DNA from: Fragilaria crotonensis
Taxonomy: Eukaryota > Bacillariophyta > Fragilariophyceae > Fragilariales > Fragilariaceae
Assembly (NCBI GenBank): GCA_022925895.1
Contig: JAKSYS010000020.1
Span: 1-64,000 of the forward strand
DNA: 64,000 nt
Reading direction: 5' to 3'
A program made the translations under genes and the position numbers. How positions within the stretch are numbered: the first letter of the stretch is position 1; each line of letters begins with the position of its first letter. The notes beneath the pieces are model-generated. The model worked only from the letters and a program-made list of their open reading frames with translations. It was not told where the DNA came from and ran no database searches. Positions 23,948 through 34,640 of the stretch are shown here, piece after piece.

Positions 23948-24840
23948 TGGTGCGGCAGCATTCTAGAATTTCCATTCCTGAAAGCTACCCGCCAGACATG
24001 GCACCGCCGTAGGGTACACTGCGTCCGGTTGTTCTCACTTACAAACGACTTAGATTTGCTGCACAAATCTTGCACGAGAAGGTGTTCAACGGATCGTGGA
24101 CGATGAAGGCAGCAAAAGTGTTTCTTCGTGTCGAAGGCATGAACCTGGAGGCTGCGAATGGTATCACAGAGTGTAGTAATGACTGCCGGAAAGTATCTCG
24201 CTCTCAACCAGGAAGACCAGAATTTGTCAAGCTAATGGAATTGAAGTTCATGTCACCTTCTGATTATGCACCGTGGAGGATTCCCGCTCTATGGGCCCAC
24301 CATATTGGTGTTACTTTGGATCAACATGTGGATGTGCCGATGCATTTGCTTTTTCGGGATCACCAAAACTGTTGTCTTGATGGTGCAAGAGTGGATGGTG
24401 CGGCAGCATTCTAGAATTTCCAATTCCTGAAAGCTACCCGCCAGACATGGCACCGCCGTCGGGTACACTGCGTCCGGTTGTTCTCACTTACAAACGACTT
24501 AGATTTGCTGCACAAATCTCGCACGAGAAGGTGTTCAACGGATCGTGGACGATGAAGGCAGCAAAAGTGTTTCTTCGTGTCGAAGGCATGAACCTGGAGG
24601 CTGCGAATGGTATCACAGAGTGCCGGAAAGTATCTCGCTCTCAACCAGGAAGACCAGAATTTGTCAAGCTAATGGAATTGAAGTTCATGTCACCTTCTGA
24701 TTATGCACCGTGGAGGATTCCCGCTCTATGGGCCCACCATGCTGGTGTTACTTTGGATCAACATGTGGATGTGCCGATGCATTTGCTTTTTCGGGATCAC
24801 CAAAACTGTTGTCTTGATGGTGCAAGAGTGGATGTTGGGG
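23948..24840 (+). repeat. Tandem duplication, unit about 446 bases
   Basis: The stretch from GGTGCGGCAGCATTCTAGAA to GATGGTGCAAGAGTGGATG occurs twice in a row with very few differences, one being a short insertion in the first copy near 24175. The near-identity implies a recent event. Confidence 0.85.
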
Positions 24841-25005
24841 AGGAGCAAAAAAGCCGCATTCATACGCTATGCAAATACGGCGATGTTGTTGCCTATTCGA
24901 CTTGGGCTTGATTGGTGTAAGGTTATTCCTTTTGGAGGAGGCAAGTTGGGAGGGTATGTCGCAGAGAATTACTTGGCAGTGGCAAGGTTGAGTAGCTGGT
25001 TCTTT

Positions 25006-25800
25006 TCGCCGAAGCAATTTTGATTGCCCCTTCACCAACCGAAGTCGGAGGAAATGTTGATAATGTTGTCCATGTCATCAGAGCACTGCCAAGTTTGAGT
25101 AGCTGGTTCTTTTCGCCGATCAATTTTGATTGCCCCTTCACCAACCGAAGTCGGAGGAAATGTTGATAATGTTGTCCATGTCATCAGAGCACTGCATGCA
25201 ATGATATCGAGGCTCATGAGGAGGACAATCGACGATGAAAAAATACTTGACTGCGAACGCCATATCCACCTCTTTCTGTCATACTTCAGCAAGTTCGATA
25301 CGGATTTACGATATCGAGGCTCATGAGGAGGACAATCGACGATGAAAAAATACTTGACTGCGAACGCCATATCCACCTCTTTCTGTCATACTTCAGCAAG
25401 TTCGATACGGATTTACGAGGTGAACATAAGCGAACCTGGGTTCGCCGATCAATTTTGATTGCCCCTTCACCAACCGAAGTCGGAGGAAATGTTGATAATG
25501 TTGTCCATGTCATCAGAGCACTGCATGCAATGATATCGAATCAGAGCACTGCATGCAATGATATCGAGGCTCATGAGGAGGACAATCGACGATGAAAAAA
25601 TACTTGACTGCGAACGCCATATCCACCTCTTTCTGTCATACTTCAGCAAGTTCGATACGGATTTACGATATCGAGGCTCATGAGGAGGACAATCGACGAT
25701 GAAAAAATACTTGACTGCGAACGCCATATCCACCTCTTTCTGTCATACTTCAGCAAGTTCGATACGGATTTACGAGGTGAACATAAGCGAACCTGGGTTC
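25006..25800 (+). repeat. Nested tandem duplications, two interleaved units
   Basis: A unit of about 80 bases (TTTTGATTGCCCCTTCACCA ...) appears at about 25018, 25126 and 25452. A unit of about 107 bases (GATATCGAGGCTCATGAGGA to CGATACGGATTTACGA) appears four times, at about 25203, 25310, 25561 and 25668. The copies are almost identical and some junctions cut units short, which indicates repeated rounds of duplication within already duplicated DNA. Confidence 0.85.
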
Positions 25801-26041
25801 GCAGTTATAACTTCATGTCACTCCTAAACCTGCCTGAAGTTCTCAAGAAGTACGGTCCCCTACGGAACCTGTGGGAGGGAGGGGGTCAAGGAGAACATCA
25901 AGTTCGATACGGATTTACGAGGTGAACATAAGCGAACCTGGGTTCGCAGTTATAACTTCATGTCACTCCTAAACCTGCCTGAAGTTCTCAAGAAGTACGG
26001 TCCCCTACGGAACCTGTGGGAGGGAGGGGGTCAAGGAGAAC
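25752..26041 (+). repeat. Tandem duplication, unit about 145 bases
   Basis: The segment starting CAAGTTCGATACGGATTTAC and ending GGGGTCAAGGAGAAC occurs twice in a row without visible change. Confidence 0.85.
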
Positions 26042-26253
26042 GAGTCCTCAGCGTTGTCAAGCCTACGTGGGGTGGATATAGGAAAAACTGGATGCCTAGT
26101 ATGCTCGATAGGATGCTTCGTCAGATGGCAATTGAAAGGATAAAGTCAAAGCAGCAATACGGAAATCTGAAGATTGGTGATGACGCATCCTCCGGAATCG
26201 AGGATGAACATGAATATGCCAATGACGACGAGAACAATACAACAGATGACATT

Positions 26254-26689
26254 GATGATGTTTTGTTGGGTGGAACCGAGGAAAGTGCTAGAGGGCGCTG
26301 ATGTTTTGTTGGGTGGAACCGAGGAAAGTGCTAGAGGGCGCAACTACGTTAGCTACCTCAGCGTCGAAAACGTTCGTCGCGATCATGAGCGGAGACTACC
26401 GTTGTCAGTGTTAAAGGCTGAAAACAGGGGAATTTGTCTGCGTTATTCAGAAGACAACAATTATACAAATCTTGCCAGCAGTTCGAGATGACATTGCAGG
26501 GGTGGAGGAAAGTGCTAGAGGGCGCAACTACGTTAGCTACCTCAGCGTCGAAAACGTTCGTCGCGATCATGAGCGGAGACTACCGTTGTCAGTGTTAAAG
26601 GCTGAAAACAGGGGAATTTGTCTGCGTTATTCAGAAGACAACAATTATACAAATCTTGCCAGCAGTTCGAGATGACATTGCAGGGGTGG
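26254..26689 (+). repeat. Two tandem duplications, units about 43 and 184 bases
   Basis: GATGTTTTGTTGGGTGGAAC with its continuation is doubled at about 26257-26340. The stretch from GAGGAAAGTGCTAGAGGGCG at 26321 is repeated exactly 184 bases later at 26505. Confidence 0.85.
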
Positions 26690-26985
26690 ACGAACATGAC
26701 TCCGGCAACAATTTTTTTTGTTGGACACTATCTGAAGGGTCTCTCCGGGTGTTGAGCAATATTAAAGCGGAAATCAGTAACTTTTGCATCCTACTGCCAA
26801 AGCTCGACCATTTTGGGAAGCCAACATCAGCTGTTTGCCAGACCGAGGAGGGTGACAGACAGCAGATCCACGTTCAATACACTGTGATTGACTCAGCATG
26901 GAGTGTACTGCATCACAATGACAGTCGTTGGATTATGTGTGCCCCCCATTTCCCTGGTGCATGCTATGAAAGTGATCGGAATTAA

Positions 26986-29900
26986 TGGGAAAAGGCGTCA
27001 TCATCATAACTCTCTTTTTCTTGTCTCGTCTGCCTTATAGATAATTATATGTCTTTTATCATTATCTCTCTCGTGTGGTCTCCTCATCGCAATCACTCAT
27101 CATCGGAGATTTTTGTTGCTATGTCGGAAAACCCAATATGGATGTTACAAATTGGTGCTGTTCGATCAACATGTGCATGAAAACCCAATTTGTATCTTAC
27201 AAATTGGTACTCCTGGACCAAATTGAGTTCAACACGTCACCAATAAAATAATGTGCGTTAAGGTGATGTATTTCTCACCAATTTGGGAGTAATATCAGGG
27301 TTGAATTACCAATTTGGATTAATACCCAATTTGGGATGAGAAGCCGGACACAAAAAAACATCAACACCGATTTGGATAGCTATAATGGTGTCTAAAATCT
27401 CCAAATTGGGTACTTCTCGTCTCCTGTGTGACAAAGAAATCATTGGAGAATGGCTTAAATTGCAAATCGGGTGGAATTGTTCTGTGCTCAGAGTTAAATA
27501 CAAGGTGCAGCATGAAGCGAATGCAAATTCCGAAATTCCGATGCACCTTGATTCAGATAGCTAAGAGAATCGAACATTTCACTTTGTGGACTTTCTCCCT
27601 CAACAAAATATGGTCATCCAAGTATCAACGATGAAAAGTGTTCAATGAGATGTCTTAGCTCGTGCATTCAATACAACTGAACTGTTGAATCCTCCGCATA
27701 CAACTGAACTGTTGAATCCTCCGCATACAACTGAACTGTTGAATCCTCCGCAGAACCTAAAGCGTTCGATTCTACAGCGCTTTACCGTACAACTGCAAAG
27801 CAATTACCAGTGAAACGCTTGTGCTTGACTAAACCAATAAAAAGGATACCATAGGAGAAAATCCTCATGAGAATACAGTTAAAAGTCTCTTTTTGGTTGA
27901 CTAGTTCGGCCATGCAAGATTAACAGGTTCGTACTCGCTTCAAAATAACAACCTTGTTCACAATTTTGCAAATTCAATAAACGAAGAGGTATCAAATACA
28001 TTTGGAGGAAATTGTAGGCTTTATTGTGAAAAAACGCTAAAATTCCTGGTATAAATCGAAGTTTCACATTCTTGCATCCGATGTGATGTCCTGATGTTCA
28101 TAGCTCTGATGCTTACTGAGTCCGGGTTCGGTTGACCCAATTAAAATTGGTGGACGGGAGGAAGAGGAAAACGTGATATCTATAACAACTGGGGGAGGGT
28201 TTAAGTATATTGATTGATAAATAAAAGTCTCACATCTCAGGGAATATACCGTAATTTACCCTGCACCGTATCATGCACGTTTTATCCCATGGAATTCATT
28301 GTCACATCACTCAGGAGTTGAACGAATTGTAGATCAAATCTCGCGTTGATATTTGGTTTAAGATCGCTGACAATGAAAATTGATGACATGAGAGGACATC
28401 TTGTTTCGTTTTCAATTGTAGGTATGGATTCTTCTTCTTTTTTTAGTACAATCGACAGTCAAGAGTGTTGTACATGTTGCACCTATACACACAATTTCTC
28501 CGAGGTCGGAATTTGTCATACAAGCGCTGGATCAGTATCGTTCTTTCATTAATCTTTTGACACGTGCATTTACTAGGCCTCTCCCGGAATATATGATAAA
28601 CTATCATGAGCTCCAAACGGTTTCTTGAATATTTTACGAACTCCGGTTTCAACATCAAATGCGTATGTTGCCTTCTCTTCTCGATGTTAATTGTTGAAAA
28701 GCGACTGCCGCATGGTATAATGGAATGTGAGGACATTACGTCACGAATCCTTTGTTTTTGAAGAGAATATGTATTAATGTTTGGCTCCTATGATAATAAT
28801 TGTGAAGTCGGGGTGATTTCCTGATTATTTTACGAACTGCGGATGTTACCTTCTCTTCTCGATATGCAGTGTTGAAAGGCGAATTCCGCATGGTATAATG
28901 GGAAGTGTGGATGGTACCTTTTTGAAGAGGATATGTTTCAATTTTTGGCTCATATTTAGATCATGTAACACAGTTCACCAATTCATGGTTTTTGAAGAAT
29001 ATTTCTCGTTATGTGACATCTGTCGACTGCAGGAACCCTAAGAGCTTAGAGCATTATCTGTCGATGCTCTTGGGAGAGATATGAAAATCTGACACCTTAG
29101 AATCATACCCTTACAACAAAACCCCAAATATGGCATGTCGATGCTCTTGGGAGTTGGGAGAGATATGAAAATCTGACACCTTAGAATCATACCCTTACAA
29201 CAAAACCCCAAAATTGGCATCACTTTCATATACTCGGAGCCCCTCGTTTTCCGTTCACTACGGGTTGTACTAAATATTCGTGTCATCTCGATAACTTGAT
29301 ATCATTGTTGTAGATTGTAGAGACTCGATGAGATTTGTTGACATCCTTGTTACTCGATGACGTTTGTTGACATCCTTGAACAATCAATACCTTTAATGGA
29401 ACGACGTTGTCTAATCAATAGAAACATAAAAATCATTTTATCATGATTTCGTTGCGCAGAATCGATGATGTTTTTCGACATCTTGGCCCCTTCGACAACG
29501 TTAAATCAATAAATACAACACACAAGAAACAATTGACGAGAGCGACTTTCGTTGTCGCCAAATCAACTATGAAAAAGTGCCACTCTCACCTAACGAACAG
29601 CAGGACGTTTGTTGGCATGCTTGAGCAAACGTCGCTGAGTCAATAAAAACCTTAAAATCATACCATCATCCTTGAGTTACGTCGTCGAATCAATATAAAC
29701 CTCAAAATCATTCATTTTCATGATTTCTTTGGTGCACAGACTTTTTGAGACAACGTCGAATCAACGCAATACAAGAAGCAATTGACATGCGTTGTCTCGG
29801 CTTTTGTTGGACGTGTTGGATGCATGTGTTGTCTCGGCTGCGTTGTCTCAGCCGTGTGAGTTGAAGTGATGGATGCACGCGTTGTCTCAGCTGTCACCAA

Positions 29901-30354
29901 ATAAATTATGAAAAAGTGCCACGCTTACTTAACCTCACCAACCGCATGACGTTTGTTGACATGCTCGAACGCATGATGTATCGTTGTATCATCGTCCAAC
30001 AAACAAACACTGGTTTAAAGATGTCCCACACGTGCACACGTACCTACAACTTTTTAGTCTAGAGGGTCTGACTTAAAACGTACGATCACGATATGAAAAC
30101 GAGATTACGATAAAGAAGACGTAACTTCGTGTTCAATCGCACATCAGTCGCACATCAGTCGCACATCATGATCGTTCGTACGGTGGCTCGCGTACCGTAC
30201 CCAATTCCTACCGTATGCACAATAGTTTTATGTTTTATCGTGCCCCATTAATCAGTCCCCTTGAGCGCACTAGGTTCGAACATTATTAGGTCGCCCATCG
30301 ATTCACATATATATTTAGTTGTCACAAGTAACAACAAGGGAACCCATAGTAACC
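26986..30354. other. Gene-free, repeat-bearing stretch
   Basis: No gene is supported over 3.4 kb. The part at 27130-27420 is unusually rich in CAATTTGG/CCAATTT words. A 27-base unit (ACAACTGAACTGTTGAATCC ...) is repeated three times at about 27670-27752. A segment of about 150 bases with TTGCCTTCTCTTCTCGAT-like sequence is duplicated at about 28615-28770 and 28825-28960. Another of about 85 bases (GAGATATGAAAATCTGACAC ...) is duplicated at 29059-29220. The area 29340-29990 repeats GTTGTCTCGGC and GTCGAATCAAT words. Confidence 0.5.
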
Positions 30355-30815
30355 TGCGAACCTCTAGGAGGGGGTTATCAATTGTGGTCGGCAATGTCAT
30401 ATAAGATCAGCCCCACCAGATGGTCACGAAACTGAGAACCTCTAGGAGGGGGTTATCAATTGTGATCGGCAACGTCATAATAAGATCAGCCCCACCATGA
30501 TGGTCACGTTTCTGTCCACCAGGAATTAGCTTCGTACAGACGGTCACGAAACTGAGAACCTCTAGGAACCAGATGGTCACGAAACTGAGAACCTCTAGGA
30601 GGGGGTTATCAATTGTGATCGGCAACGTCATAATAAGATCAGCCCCACCATGATGGTCACGTTTCTGTCCACCAGGAATTAGCTTCGTACAGACGGTCAC
30701 GAAACTGAGAACCTCTAGGAGGGGGTTATCAATTGTGATCGGCAACGTCATAATAAGATCAGCCCCACCATGATGGTCACGTTTCTGTCCACCAGGAATT
30801 AGCTTCGTACAGACC
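30355..30815. repeat. Minisatellite, unit about 125 bases
   Basis: About three to four copies of a unit with GAACCTCTAGGAGGGGGTTA, CAGCCCCACCATGATGGTCA and CCACCAGGAATTAGCTTCGT lie head to tail, some shortened. The long minus-strand frame across it is a by-product of the repeat. Confidence 0.85.
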
Positions 30816-30985
30816 AGTCTGACGGGCGGCCGTTGGCCGCAAATGTTGTAGAGGGGGTCTGGTTCGTTTTGTTCTGAATTTCTTTTTCCTACAGTACAAT
30901 AGTAGGTCTAGATGTGAAGAGAATATTTTAGACTGGTATCTGTGATGTACGGAATCCTGTGACCTTCCGGGAGTCTAAACGCCCG

Positions 30986-31010
30986 GGGGGGGGGGGGTTG
31001 CTTAAATTAA
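30986..31010. repeat. Left flanking direct repeat of the 12.8-kb element
   Basis: A G-run followed by TTGCTTAAATTAA ends exactly where the terminal inverted repeat starts. The same sequence follows the right end at 43844-43868, matching at 23 of 25 bases. This is a candidate long target-site duplication. Confidence 0.7.
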
Positions 31011-31420
31011 GGGGAAATTACAATATCACGCATTTTTTTGCCACTTTGCAATATAGTACAATGACTTACTATCCACAAATTCGTATTTTACTATATACTA
31101 CATTTACAATTGTATTTTACAATATCACGCATTTTGAAAAGAGACATTTACAATATCACGCATTGTTTTGCCCCTTTTTACTATATCGCGCTTTTGTCGC
31201 CTGCCATGCCCGACCTCCACGGACGTCATGGTACACCATCTCGTAACATTCATCAAAGATGGTTCACACTCATCGCTCCACCATGTCGTACATACGCAAC
31301 GAACGTCATCATCACTCACTTCTCATCTGTCGTTCGTTTACTAAGCATCATACTTTGAGTGTGGTCATAATTCTTCTCTGCTCTTTTGTTTCAGAACTAC
31401 AACTCAATCTTCATCTATAT
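31011..31420 (+). repeat. Left terminal inverted repeat
   Basis: Begins GGGGAAATTACAATATCACG. The motif ACAATATCACGCATT recurs three times within the first 165 bases (about 31020, 31129, 31158) with a weaker fourth copy (ACTATATCGCGCTTT near 31180). Such iterated subterminal words are typical transposase-binding sites. Confidence 0.9.
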
Positions 31421-31637
31421 GGTCAACGAAATGGCACCAAATCTGAGATCAACAGTAGTCCCATACACAATCTGCGTCACGGTACTGTACCACAAACAAC
31501 CTACTGACGTAGCGAAGCCCATGAAGGGCAACATGCCATTATCTTACCAGTGTGTTCACTGCTTTTTGCTGTTAACTCACTTTGCTACCATTATACTTCG
31601 CACTTGATGTGCAAGTTAGTTATCATTAACATCAACA

Positions 31638-34037
31638 TCAATTGTCTTCATCGTTGTCATCAGTATCTTTTGAACAGCATTCTTTATCGTCGTCAGGTCT
31701 GTACAAATCCAGACCCAACAAACGATTACGCATTGCCTGCCTCCTCCGTGCCTGCACTCTAGGACAGTCTTCGTCACTTGTCATTTCCAAGTCAGACTGG
31801 AATTGACGTGCCATCCCTTCCTCCTCCCGCATCCCTCTTGCAGTAGCGATTACAACGTCGTCGTCATCGTTGTAACGACAACCATGCTGAATACAACGAC
31901 GAATGTATGTTTCTGCCTCGTCATTGCTGTCATCACGGTCATGTGATCCAGAGGTGATCTTCTTCATTTCGTCGTCCTTCTCATTCACCTCGTGGAATAG
32001 TCTCTTCGGGCGCCTTGTATTTGATTGTGCCACATTCGTGACGACATCTGCTGCCGCACTACTTCCTGAAGCACGACGTCGACCTGCCGCCACAACTTTT
32101 TCCTTGGCTGCCGTGAAGGTGCCATATAAGTGATTGTTGCCATTCCAACAACCCGAGCGTACTGGTGCTGTACCTTGCCCATCCGGTCGAGACACCGACG
32201 TGCAATGTCTCACAGCACGTCCGTCCCAGCTTATGGCTGTCCCATGATAAAGCTTGACGGCAATGCCATTGTACTCCGTTCCGCATGGCCTCCTTCCGTG
32301 CAAATTGGGGAAGATCAAGTACCAGTTTGATGCACAACCGGGCATTTCCTCTGTCCACACACTAAAGCCCTGCGACGCGTCGTTTACGTCGAAATGCGAC
32401 GCATTTCCTAGGTCAACGCTCATATCAATCGTGTAGCCCACCCGGATCCCATTGCAGTCATTTTCACCCATCGGAGCAATGGGTGGAAGAGATGAATCGG
32501 CTTCCATGTGTTGAACAACAGACAGCACATCGGGAAAACAGCACATACCGATAGTTGCGAACGCCGCAATAAACCTTTTCAGTACTGTTTGCGGCACCTT
32601 ATAGTTAGCGGCGTATCCAACAGTACCCGATCCGTCAAGGAGCACTCGTGTCCCAATGGCATGCATTGTCCCAACATCTCCTTTGTTCTGTCTCGCCGTG
32701 CCAACAGGTACATTCCGACGCAGAAGTGAGTTGTGTTCCACAATTGCGTCTAGGCAACCGACAACGTCATATTGTTGCTTCAGATGACAATACCGCGACT
32801 TGAGTGATGCGTCAAGAACGCTTCGGACCATGATGACAGACTTCCTCCCAATTGTGCTTGACACTGGTGGTGCAATGTCGACTATGATGTCAACGAATGG
32901 GCGTTCCCCAGGATCAACAATCCAGCAAGTATCGGGGATGTTAAGATGCAAGCACCCAGGAGCGTAATGACGACCACCCACCCTTGTGGAATTAGAGTTG
33001 ACAAGGCGGCGGTTGTATTCCTGAGCTCGGTCAGGAACTGGCCACGCACCCACATCGTGGCCAGAGATAAGATCTGGTGGCATCCTTGGGCCTTCGTGAT
33101 CCGCGCATTGTGTTGACGTGAACACTTCACGCGGAAAATTTATTGTGGCGGGATGGTACGCAACTTTCCACGCAGACACAAAAGTAGACTGTGGCGACCC
33201 CTTTGTCGTAATGCTGGCAAACCTTTTAACGTAGCCATCCCCACCAAATTGCAAGTCCGACTGCGGCGACTGCTCCATGCCAGTCTTTAGACGAAACCAA
33301 CTCATGTCCATGGCAATCCTGGAACCTTCTACACCTTCTGACTTTCTTCGCCAGTCCCTTACAGCGTAAAATACACCCGCCCCCGGGAGGAACGCAAGGA
33401 GAGTCCTGTACTTGAAGTCGTTGACATCATCCAGGTCTTTTTCTTCAGACGCAGGTGCCATAATGACGTCGTCTTCACCCAAGTTACCATAACTTGAGTC
33501 ACTTATACCCAATGCCGCGGCAGCCGTCGGGGTAATCCTCCGATTACAGATGACATCCATTAGGATGAATTCCGAAAGGAATTCGGAGGATGATCCGTGC
33601 TTCATGAACATGTCATCCAGAGACCGCAATTGCGTGATGGCAGTACTACGATCGGAATCGTTGTTGATACCGAATGAACAAGCAAGCGCATACGCTATCC
33701 ATCGCAAGGGTGTCCCACATATCTCGACCTCGCCCTTCATCGTCCCTGTTTTTGTTGCATCGCGAAACGCAGTCGCAAATTCCCGACCTTCACTGAAATT
33801 ACCGCCGTTCAAGGGGAAGCACTTTAGTAGAAGCGCCAACACCTTTGGACTGGAAGGAAAGTAATTCCTCTGCTTGCGTTTTTTTGGCATCTTGTTACTT
33901 AACCGTTTTATTGAAGGATCCACCACTACCACACGTGGATTTTCGTTTCCAAAGTTGAGCATAGTTGACCGACAAATGGACGTCCGACATCGCGCCTTCA
34001 ACGTTTCGTTGTCTTCGTTTGGTATCAAGTCCGACAT
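31638..34037 (-). CDS. Transposon-borne protein with 2OG-Fe(II) dioxygenase-like core
   Basis: An intact 799-residue ORF using ATG at 34037 (MSDLIPNEDN). The most conserved region, judged against the paralogue at 49530-51990, reads GYTIDMS..LGNASHFDV.DAS.G.SVWTEE, then NW....PN.HG, then GIAV.L.HG.AISWDGR..RHCTSVS. His548-x-Asp550 followed 61 residues later by His611 matches the metal triad of the double-stranded beta-helix dioxygenases. TET/JBP enzymes, the DNA-base oxidising branch of that superfamily, are known cargo of some DNA transposons in fungi. The usual 2OG-binding Arg after the distal His is not clear, since the nearest Arg is His in the paralogue. The N-terminal half has no known domain; the C-terminus is acidic. 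It diverges from the transposase gene with about 600 bases between the starts. Dioxygenase identity is an inference. Confidence 0.55.
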   Translation of the reverse strand: MSDLIPNEDNETLKARCRTSICRSTMLNFGNENPRVVVVDPSIKRLSNKMPKKRKQRNYFPSSPKVLALLLKCFPLNGGNFSEGREFATAFRDATKTGTMKGEVEICGTPLRWIAYALACSFGINNDSDRSTAITQLRSLDDMFMKHGSSSEFLSEFILMDVICNRRITPTAAAALGISDSSYGNLGEDDVIMAPASEEKDLDDVNDFKYRTLLAFLPGAGVFYAVRDWRRKSEGVEGSRIAMDMSWFRLKTGMEQSPQSDLQFGGDGYVKRFASITTKGSPQSTFVSAWKVAYHPATINFPREVFTSTQCADHEGPRMPPDLISGHDVGAWPVPDRAQEYNRRLVNSNSTRVGGRHYAPGCLHLNIPDTCWIVDPGERPFVDIIVDIAPPVSSTIGRKSVIMVRSVLDASLKSRYCHLKQQYDVVGCLDAIVEHNSLLRRNVPVGTARQNKGDVGTMHAIGTRVLLDGSGTVGYAANYKVPQTVLKRFIAAFATIGMCCFPDVLSVVQHMEADSSLPPIAPMGENDCNGIRVGYTIDMSVDLGNASHFDVNDASQGFSVWTEEMPGCASNWYLIFPNLHGRRPCGTEYNGIAVKLYHGTAISWDGRAVRHCTSVSRPDGQGTAPVRSGCWNGNNHLYGTFTAAKEKVVAAGRRRASGSSAAADVVTNVAQSNTRRPKRLFHEVNEKDDEMKKITSGSHDRDDSNDEAETYIRRCIQHGCRYNDDDDVVIATARGMREEEGMARQFQSDLEMTSDEDCPRVQARRRQAMRNRLLGLDLYRPDDDKECCSKDTDDNDEDN

Positions 34038-34069
34038 GGCAAATGGTTTGCCAATACTATACACTCACA

Positions 34070-34640
34070 GCTAAATGGCAGGGAGAGTACAGTAAACTTG
34101 TTGACAGTGAAACGAACTCCGTCGGCTAGATGGCAGATGGAATTTGTTTCAGTGGAAACGGCTCTAACCCTACGTCAAGGACACCTCGTTCTACTAAGGT
34201 GACCAAATACTTAGAGCTCCAAGCTAAATGGCAGGGAGAGAAAGTACTCTGTCGACGCAACAAGCGTTCCCGGCTAGATGGCAGGGAAATGATGATGCGC
34301 TCCTGGTAGTGAGGTGGCCTCAGGTTAAGAGGTGAATGCGAAGATTGTTCGGAATGATTTTAGAAGACGAAGAAGAAGTAAACTTGACTTGAGAAGTAAT
34401 GCCGGAGTGAAACGTGTTGGACATAGAACTCCGCGCGCAATTCTTTGGTTAGTACATGTTTTACGTTGAAATTTGCGTGAATTTGAATCATGGACTACTA
34501 ATTAGCCTACCAGCGCGCGAAAGTACTACTAATTAGCCAACAAACGCGCCAAAGACAGCAAAATTTTGATATTTATCTCTAGTCATGTAGGCTTAGGTAT
34601 TTTACTTAGACGTAACACTTAAGCGTTGCACTTAGACGTA
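34070..34640. promoter_or_regulatory. Putative bidirectional promoter with iterated motifs
   Basis: Between two divergent ORFs, the word GCTA[A/G]ATGGCAG occurs four times on the plus strand, at about 34070, 34125, 34223 and 34273. Further on, ACTAATTAGCC followed by a CGCGC word occurs twice (about 34496, 34531), and ACTTAGACGTAA occurs twice (about 34606, 34630). Repeated words between divergent starts fit binding sites for a shared regulator, possibly the element's own transposase. Confidence 0.55.

Larger units (their letters stand above)
23060..26985 (+). pseudogene. Unclassified multi-copy gene relic, transposon-like
   Basis: Dispersed blocks on the plus strand read as one broken gene: HPLLICLWINEWSDG, YTYPIAVGRSTWPHEEVERKF, DQPERRGANYIMLEG, CKVIPFGGGKLGGYVAENYL, then NLPEVLKKYGPLRNLWEGG and VKPTWGGYRKNWMPSMLDRM, ending in an acidic stretch. 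The blocks look conserved rather than random, and recall an uncharacterised gene type I associate with multi-copy, transposon-like genes in diatoms, but I cannot name a family. No known catalytic signature is visible. It is fragmented, and large parts are duplicated in tandem (see the separate repeat entries). Confidence 0.5.

Noticed and set aside
30407-30751. Minus-strand ORF with repeated peptide
   Set aside because: It is only the translation of the minisatellite units.
30355-30815. CRISPR-like array
   Set aside because: The units are long and contiguous with no unique spacers, and the genome is eukaryotic.
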